A program made the translations under genes and the position numbers. Shown piece by piece: positions 58,435 through 64,000 of a stretch of 64,000 nt of DNA. The DNA lies in the NCBI RefSeq assembly GCF_008035925.1, contig NZ_CP036264.1, positions 2,786,443-2,850,442 on the forward strand. Reading direction: 5' to 3'. The notes under the pieces were generated by a model, which saw nothing but the letters and a program-made list of their open reading frames with translations, did no database searches and was not told the origin of the DNA. This stretch comes from Stieleria maiorica. Its GTDB lineage: Bacteria; Planctomycetota; Planctomycetia; Pirellulales; Pirellulaceae. Numbering within the stretch: position 1 is the stretch's first letter; each line of letters starts with the position of its first letter.

Positions 58435-60926
58435 TGCGGCGAACTTCGATGACGGGGCTGCGGCAACAACAGCTGCTGAGCTGGATGTTCGGCTGTTTGA
58501 TCGCTTCGGTCATGATCGCGACGCCTGCCTTTGCAGTCGATGCAAACGAGTTTCTGCGCGACTACTGCGTCGATTGCCACAACGCCGACGATGCCAGCGG
58601 AGAGCGTCAGTTTGAAACGCTTGATTTATCGTCCGCCGGTCCCGACACATTGATCACGCTGCAAGAAATCATCGACCAGTTGACGCTCGGTGACATGCCG
58701 CCCGAAGACGCCGACCAACCGTCGGGTGACGATCGGCAGGCAGCGATCGAACGTTTGACCGACACACTGCAGCGATTGCGTCAACAGTCCACCAGCACCG
58801 GTGGGCAAACCGTGCTGCGCCGGCTGACGCGCCGAGAATACTTATCGACAGTCGGCGATCTGTTTCAATTGGACATGTCGATGTTTGATCCGACCGATCG
58901 CTTTCCACGCGATAACACGGTCGAGCACCTGGATAACGTCGGCGATGCGCTGGTGACGTCGGGGTACCTGCTGGAACAATACCTGGACGCAGCCGAAAAG
59001 GTCGTCGAAAAGGCTTTTGCGAACCTCGATCCACCCGAAGAGCAGACGTGGCGTTTCGACGGCGATTTTCACCAGCAACCCGAGCTGAAATTGGCGCACC
59101 GGGCGGCATTCAATTTTCGCTACCTGTGTCTGTACGATAGCCCGCTGGCCGACCGTCCCGAGGGTGCCTATGGGCCGCTGGAAGATTTCCGACAGGGCGT
59201 GCCGACGGACGGCATCTACGAAATCCGTGTGCTCGCCCAAGCCCTGCATCGTGACACGCCGTACTCCGAGTCGGTTCTGAAGATCGATTTGAGCGAAAAG
59301 TTTCGTCTGGGCATTCGGCCCGGCAACGCCGACGCGGGCAGCCTGCATACGATGCAGCCGATTCAACCATTGTTGGCCCAGCGGACGATCGAAGATGGCG
59401 ACCCGCAGTGGTACACGATGCAGGTTCACTTGGACCGGGGAATCACGCCGCGATTCACCTTCGAAAACGGCTTGCGCGAAGTGCGACCGCTGCACACACG
59501 GCTGCACCGGATGTATTCCCATCTGCTTCCCGAGCACGCGCGGGGCGGAAGCGGGATCGTTCGCGGCCGGAACGTGATGTTGCGTTATGGCCAGGTCCCC
59601 CAGATCCGAATCCACGAAGTCGCGATCCGTGGCCCGATTTTTCGGCAGTGGCCCAGCCGCACCTTGGCGAGCGTTTTGCCCGACGGAGAGTTCAATCCGG
59701 CGGACGTGTCAAAGTTGACCGAAGCGTTCGCTCGCCGGGCCTATCGTCGGCCGCTCAAACCGGGTGAGTTGGATCGGTTGATGGTGGTGTACGAGATCCG
59801 CCGGCGAGATGGACGCGAACCGATGGATGCGTACAAGGACACACTCAAGGCCGTTCTGTGTTCGCCGGCATTTTTGTACCTGCACCCCGATTGTCGACCA
59901 GAATCCGATCAGTTGTCCCAGCATGCCCTGGCCGCGCGGTTGTCGTATTTTTTGACCGGATCGATGCCAGACGCAATGCTGCGAGACCTGGCCGACTCCG
60001 GGCAACTGGACCGAGCCGCATTGCTGGACCAAACTCGTCGATTGTTGGCCGATCCCCGGTCCGATGCGATGATCACCGGATTCACCGACGCCTGGTTGAA
60101 CCTGCGTGCCCTGGGTGAAATGCCGCCCGACCGCGACACGTTTTGGCGTTATTACGCGTCGAATTTGCAGGGCGACATGAAACGCGAAACACAAGCGTTT
60201 TTGCGGCACTTGATCGATGGAAATGCATCGGTCATCCGCTGGTTGGACGCGGATTATTCGTACATCAATCGCGATCTGGCAAAGCTTTATGGCGTCGTCG
60301 ATCAGGTGCCTGCCGAGGGCGCTGATGAATTCCGCAAAGTCACGTTTTCGGACCGGCGTCGCGGCGGATTGCTGGGCCAGGCGAGCGTGTTGACCGTCTC
60401 GGCCAACGGGATCGAAACCTCACCGGTCGTCCGCGGCGTTTGGATGCTGGAGAACGTCCTCGGCACGCCCCCGCCGCCACCACCGGACGATGTGCCGGAG
60501 ATTGATCCCGATGTTCGCGGCGCGACATCGGTGCGTGACCTGCTGGAGAAACACCGCTCCTCGGCCGCCTGCAACGAATGTCATCGCAAGATCGATCCGC
60601 TGGGGTTTGCACTGGAGTGCTTTGACCCGATCGGTGAGCTGCGGAACCGATACGAGAACAAGGCACCGATCGACACCTCGGGCAAACTTCCCAGCGGGCA
60701 AACGTTTGCAGGCGTCGGAGAACTGAAAAGGCTGTTGGTCGAGCGGAAAGCGTTCTTTGCCCGTGCGTTCACCGAAAAGATGCTCGCCTATGCACTCGGC
60801 CGCCGCGTCGAATTGGGCGACCGGGCGACGATCGACGCGATTCTGGATCGGCTTGCCGAGCAAGACTATCCGACGCGTGAGTTGATCGAGCAAATCGTCC
60901 TCAGCGATTTGTTTTCGCGGCGGTAG
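58434..60926 (+). CDS. DUF1587/1592/1588/1585 cytochrome-like secreted protein
   Basis: An 830-residue protein from ATG 58434. Signal peptide (MFGCLIASVMIATPAFA). Cytochrome-like site DYCVDCHNADD near 48-58, then DUF1587 (LRRLTRREYLSTVGDLFQLD), DUF1595 (AFARRAYRRPLKPGELDRLM), DUF1592 (LAARLSYFLTGSMPDAMLRD), DUF1588 (RGGLLGQASVLTVSANGIET) with a second CxxCH (CNECHRKIDPLGF), and DUF1585 at the end (FTEKMLAYALGRRVELGD). This is the standard domain order. It is predicted to be an exported heme protein with unknown substrate, working with the DUF1552 partner. Confidence 0.92.
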   Translation: MRRTSMTGLRQQQLLSWMFGCLIASVMIATPAFAVDANEFLRDYCVDCHNADDASGERQFETLDLSSAGPDTLITLQEIIDQLTLGDMPPEDADQPSGDDRQAAIERLTDTLQRLRQQSTSTGGQTVLRRLTRREYLSTVGDLFQLDMSMFDPTDRFPRDNTVEHLDNVGDALVTSGYLLEQYLDAAEKVVEKAFANLDPPEEQTWRFDGDFHQQPELKLAHRAAFNFRYLCLYDSPLADRPEGAYGPLEDFRQGVPTDGIYEIRVLAQALHRDTPYSESVLKIDLSEKFRLGIRPGNADAGSLHTMQPIQPLLAQRTIEDGDPQWYTMQVHLDRGITPRFTFENGLREVRPLHTRLHRMYSHLLPEHARGGSGIVRGRNVMLRYGQVPQIRIHEVAIRGPIFRQWPSRTLASVLPDGEFNPADVSKLTEAFARRAYRRPLKPGELDRLMVVYEIRRRDGREPMDAYKDTLKAVLCSPAFLYLHPDCRPESDQLSQHALAARLSYFLTGSMPDAMLRDLADSGQLDRAALLDQTRRLLADPRSDAMITGFTDAWLNLRALGEMPPDRDTFWRYYASNLQGDMKRETQAFLRHLIDGNASVIRWLDADYSYINRDLAKLYGVVDQVPAEGADEFRKVTFSDRRRGGLLGQASVLTVSANGIETSPVVRGVWMLENVLGTPPPPPPDDVPEIDPDVRGATSVRDLLEKHRSSAACNECHRKIDPLGFALECFDPIGELRNRYENKAPIDTSGKLPSGQTFAGVGELKRLLVERKAFFARAFTEKMLAYALGRRVELGDRATIDAILDRLAEQDYPTRELIEQIVLSDLFSRR

Positions 60927-60987
60927 CGAGTCGAGTCATCATGCACCGCGTGACCGCTGAACACGACCGTTCACCGAACAAGGCAGT

Positions 60988-61052
60988 CGTAGCTACCTTC
61001 ACCAGAAGGTGGGCCGCGGCATTTTCCACGCTCTGGCGAGCGTAGCCACGAC
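60988..61052 (-). repeat. bipartite two-hairpin repeat, copy E
   Basis: GTAGCTACCTTCACCAGAAG, then CCACGCTCTGGCGAGCGTAG ending in CCACG. It lies between the convergent ends of the DUF1592-type and ABC-F genes, where it could serve both as a transcription end. Confidence 0.85.
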
Positions 61053-61068
61053 GTCGTGACGCGACATT

Positions 61069-62850
61069 CTAGAAATCACTCAACTCCATCCAACGTTCTT
61101 CCGCCTGTTCGAGTTCGTTGCCGATTTCGGTCAATTGGTCGTGCAACCGTACGGCTTCCTCGGGGTCGGTTTCGGTCAACAGTTTTTCGTTGATGGATTT
61201 CTTTTCGTCGTCCAGTTGGGCGATCTTCTTTTCCAGGTTCTTGAGTTCCTTTTCGGTCTTTCGCGATTGCCGCTGGCTTTCGCGATAATCTTCCGCGCTG
61301 GCGGTTTTGTTCGGTGGCGGTGAAGAGGGTTTTCCGGCCGCACGGTCGCGTTCGCGTTCCCCCGCATCCACTTCGCTTTCGACGCTTTGCAGATAGGACT
61401 CGTAGTTGCCGAAGTAGTTTTTGACTGTTCCGTCGCGGACTTCGATCACATTGGTCGCGACGCGTTGCATGAAGTGCCGATCGTGCGAGGTGAAGATCAC
61501 GGTGCCTTGGTAGTCGACCAGGGCATCGGCCAAGGCTTCGACGGTTTCGACGTCCAGGTGGTTGCCGGGTTCGTCCAAGACGAGCACGTTGGCCGTCCCG
61601 AGCAACAATCCGGCCATGCACAACCGGGCACGTTCGCCCCCGGAGAGCACTTTGATTTTCTTGTTGATGTGGGAATCGCGAAACAGCAGCGCGCCGGCCA
61701 TCGCCAAACAATCCTGGCGGGTCGTGTCGGCATTCGATTCGTACTCCAGATGTTCCAGCACGGTCCGCCGGTCATCCAGGCTGGTGTAGACGTGTTGGGC
61801 GTAGGTGCCCAACTCGGTGGCGTGGCCCCATTTGATCGTTCCCTCGATCGGCTCCAGTGAATCGACCAGCGTCCGCAACAACGTCGTCTTTCCTTGGCCG
61901 TTGTCGCCGACGATGGCGGCCCGTTGGCCGTGTTCGATTTCCAGCGAAATATTTGCGGCGACGGTGTGGCCCGGGTAACCGATCGAAAGCTCTTCGGTTC
62001 GCATCACCGTGCCCTGGCGCGGATTGACGCGTGGGGCACGGATGTGAACGGTGGGTTCATCGACTTCCACTTCACTGGTCTGCAAGCGTTCCAATTGCTT
62101 GGCCTTGCTGCGCGCCTGGCTGGCGGTGGACGCGTTGGCCCGATTTTTTTCGATGAAGCGTTGCAGTTGTTTTTGTTTGGCGATGACGGTCGCGTTGACG
62201 CGGCGATCGTGCTCACGACGTTCTTCGCGGAACTCCAGAAACCGGTCGATCTTGCCGGGATACATCGTCAGCTTGCCGCGCGAAAGCTCCAACGTTTGCG
62301 AGCAGGTCGCTTTCAAAAACGCGCGATCGTGGCTGACGATCAAGGCCGCTTTGTTGAACGTCCGTAGAAAGTGCTCCAACAGAATCTGGGTTCGAAGGTC
62401 CAGGAAGTTGGTCGGTTCGTCCAGCATCAACAGGTTGGGGTCGTTCAACAGCAGCGCCGCCAATTTGACCCGTGTCTGCCACCCCCCGGAAAGCGATTTC
62501 ACGGGACCATTAAGGTAGTCCCCCTTGAGTTCGAATTGGCCGGCGACTTCACCGCAGCGCCAATCGGGTTGGCCGCTTTCCCGCATCAAGAAATCCAACG
62601 CCGACTCGCCCGGTTGAAACGGATCGTGCTGGCGGAGGTATCCGATCCGCAACGAGGGATGGTGGATGACCTCGCCCTGTTCGAGTTCTTCATCGCCGAG
62701 GATCGCTCGCAAGAACGTGCTTTTCCCGGCACCATTGCGGCCGATGAAGCCGACTTTTACGTCGTCGACCAGGGAAACGTCGGCACCATCGAGTAGGACT
62801 TGGTCGCCGAATCGCTTATGGGCATTTCGGACTTGAATCAATACGGCCAT
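61069..62850 (-). CDS. ABC-F family ATPase (Uup-like)
   Basis: A 593-residue soluble protein from ATG 62850 (MAVLIQVRNAHKRFGDQVLL). Two ABC domains: Walker A GRNGAGKST and GDNGQGKTT; signatures LSGGWQTR and LSGGERAR; Walker B LLMLDEPTNFLDL and VLVLDEPGNHLD. A charged interdomain linker (about 220-310) corresponds to the P-site tRNA interaction motif of ABC-F proteins. The C-terminal 80 residues form a coiled coil (KTEKELKNLEKKIAQLDDEK), as in Uup. No membrane domain. ABC-F proteins act on ribosomes; the Uup link to DNA transactions is less settled. Upstream codons to 63114 are shadow sequence. Confidence 0.9.
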   Translation of the reverse strand: MAVLIQVRNAHKRFGDQVLLDGADVSLVDDVKVGFIGRNGAGKSTFLRAILGDEELEQGEVIHHPSLRIGYLRQHDPFQPGESALDFLMRESGQPDWRCGEVAGQFELKGDYLNGPVKSLSGGWQTRVKLAALLLNDPNLLMLDEPTNFLDLRTQILLEHFLRTFNKAALIVSHDRAFLKATCSQTLELSRGKLTMYPGKIDRFLEFREERREHDRRVNATVIAKQKQLQRFIEKNRANASTASQARSKAKQLERLQTSEVEVDEPTVHIRAPRVNPRQGTVMRTEELSIGYPGHTVAANISLEIEHGQRAAIVGDNGQGKTTLLRTLVDSLEPIEGTIKWGHATELGTYAQHVYTSLDDRRTVLEHLEYESNADTTRQDCLAMAGALLFRDSHINKKIKVLSGGERARLCMAGLLLGTANVLVLDEPGNHLDVETVEALADALVDYQGTVIFTSHDRHFMQRVATNVIEVRDGTVKNYFGNYESYLQSVESEVDAGERERDRAAGKPSSPPPNKTASAEDYRESQRQSRKTEKELKNLEKKIAQLDDEKKSINEKLLTETDPEEAVRLHDQLTEIGNELEQAEERWMELSDF

Positions 62851-63052
62851 ACCGGCGGACAAACGGGGGGTAAGGGGATGAGGACGAAACGCCGTTGAGG
62901 GTACCAAGCCGATGCGGAATCGTCGACACGTCAGGATCAAATGCCAGCCCGTCGCGTGAGCAAGGGGTTCGTGGTGGGGCAGGAATTGATTGCGGGGTTG
63001 AACCCGGGCCGCTCGCTGACGCTTCCCGCTGGCAGGATGGCCGCATCGCGGT

Positions 63053-63781
63053 TCAGGATCGCTTGGGGGCGGCGACGGTTTTTGCCGGGCGGCGTTTGAT
63101 CGGGGCCAGGGCATGTTGGACTTGGAACGCGACGTCCGCGATCAGCGTGTCCACGCGGTTGCGGCTGACCGCATAGGCCGCCAGCGCGGGGATCGCCACC
63201 ACCAGACCACCGACCGTGGTGACCAGCGCCTGATAGATCCCTTCGGCCAAGTCACCCGCACCGGCCGCACCGCGAGTCGTGGCAACTTGTTGGAAGGCGA
63301 AAATCATCCCGGTCACGGTTCCCAACAGCCCGACCATCGGCGCGATGTTGCCGATCACGCTCAGGTACTCGATCCGCCGCATCATCCGCGCCGACTGTTC
63401 GGCCAGTGCATCTTCGACGGCTTTTTCCACACCCTGCCAGCCGTAGTCGACTTCCGCGATCCCCGACAGCAACACCACGCTCAGCACGCTCGGTTCACGC
63501 CGACAGGCCGCGTCGGCTTCCGGCAGCCTGCCGGTCAGCAACGCTTGCCGCACCGTTTCACTCAAGCCTTCCGGCAGGACCTCTCCACGGCGGAGCGTCA
63601 TGATTTGGTCAAACACCAGGTAGGCCGCGAGGAAGCTGAGTGAAAGCAGGACCACCAGGATGACGGCACCCACGATCCCGCCGCTGAGCACGATGTCCAG
63701 CAAACCGGTGCTTTCGGCCGCCGCGTCGACATCCCCCTGGGCCAGCAACACATCAAACGGAACGAGCAATCCTTGCGGCAT
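63053..63781 (-). CDS. MotA/TolQ/ExbB proton-channel family protein
   Basis: A 242-residue inner-membrane protein from ATG 63781. The N-terminus is hydrophobic, with a first span VGAVILVVLLSLSFLAAYLV near 40-60. After a cytoplasmic loop come two conserved spans: PMVGLLGTVTGMIFAFQQVA (near 140-160) and YQALVTTVGGLVVAIPALAA (near 190-210). The TolQ/ExbB motif GLLGTVTGM is clear. It should use the proton gradient with an ExbD/TolR partner, which is not seen here (it may be beyond the window, or elsewhere). Its stop lies about 200 bases upstream of the ABC-F start on the same strand. Confidence 0.9.
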   Translation of the reverse strand: MPQGLLVPFDVLLAQGDVDAAAESTGLLDIVLSGGIVGAVILVVLLSLSFLAAYLVFDQIMTLRRGEVLPEGLSETVRQALLTGRLPEADAACRREPSVLSVVLLSGIAEVDYGWQGVEKAVEDALAEQSARMMRRIEYLSVIGNIAPMVGLLGTVTGMIFAFQQVATTRGAAGAGDLAEGIYQALVTTVGGLVVAIPALAAYAVSRNRVDTLIADVAFQVQHALAPIKRRPAKTVAAPKRS

Positions 63782-63909
63782 GGTTAGGTCGTGGATGAGT
63801 GTTGATGGAGCGGTGACCGTTGGGGGCGATAGTGTACCAGTTCATCGCCGACGCGAAACTCTTGCTTGTTGCCCTCCTGGCAGCCCCGTGCAAACCTCCC
63901 GCCGACCCT

Positions 63910-63935
63910 CGTTCCAAGGCTCCCGCCTTGGAACG
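63910..63935. repeat. 11-bp stem palindromic repeat
   Basis: CGTTCCAAGGC pairs perfectly with GCCTTGGAACG around TCCC. It is similar in layout to the hairpins at 8803-8884. It lies upstream of the ExbB-like gene; no gene is seen in 63782-64000. Confidence 0.75.
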
Positions 63936-64000
63936 CAATGCAGGTGTGGTTCCTGCCACACAAACCGCGTGCAACGCGAGGCGGAGCCTCCGCGAAATGT

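Overview
This window looks like chromosomal DNA from a planctomycete, probably of the Pirellulaceae/Rhodopirellula type (inference). The evidence is gene content: two DUF1549/DUF1553 + DUF1501 sets, a DUF1552 + DUF1592-type pair, a DUF1559 prepilin-like protein, several sulfatases, a PVC-type dehydrogenase with cytochrome c, a CRTAC1 repeat protein, and many short palindromic repeats between genes. I saw no rRNA, tRNA or CRISPR array.

Layout. 1-6.7 kb (minus): a four-gene overlapping operon for an ABC-2 exporter (membrane/periplasmic protein, ATPase, duplicated permease, HEAT-repeat protein cut by the window edge). 6.8-12.3 kb (plus): a small membrane protein, a DUF1549/1553 protein, a DUF1501 protein and an EF-hand lipoprotein. 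12.5-18.6 kb (minus): an S15-type peptidase/hydrolase and a second DUF1549 + DUF1501 pair. 18.6-20.6 kb: a small accessory patch (pentapeptide-repeat protein, secreted protein, sequence with no clear gene). 20.6-26 kb (minus): L-fucose isomerase, GH29 fucosidase and a sulfatase, which reads as a compact unit for sulfated fucose glycans. 26.2-33.6 kb (minus): a TPR/CRTAC1 lipoprotein, a beta-helix protein with a PDZ domain, and a XylR-type regulator. 34.1-35.8 kb (plus): a DUF1559 protein and a tiny lipoprotein.

36.2-53.9 kb is a compositionally distinct, visibly less GC-rich island for xylan: a ThuA/PVC-dehydrogenase/cytochrome c giant, a three-catalytic-domain esterase and a GH10 xylanase in one operon, then a GH10 remnant, a MarR regulator, a flavodoxin-like protein, a Gfo/Idh/MocA oxidoreductase and a second XylR-type regulator. 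The island is edged by and contains broken genes: a sulfatase N-terminus facing a xylanase that has lost its esterase tail, a truncated second GH10, a PAS-AraC regulator with one in-frame stop, a secreted protein with a shifted signal peptide and, just outside, a shrunken FMN-binding glutamate synthase-like gene. The intact sulfatase on the right edge may be a chimera whose original N-terminus is the remnant on the left edge.

55.8-64 kb returns to core-like sequence: a variant protein kinase, a 14-bp minisatellite, the DUF1552/DUF1592 pair, an ABC-F ATPase and an ExbB/TolQ-like protein. A bipartite two-hairpin repeat occurs five times across the window, always between genes. A 121-bp palindromic element at 48.4 kb is flanked by 12-bp direct repeats, as a small non-autonomous mobile element would be.
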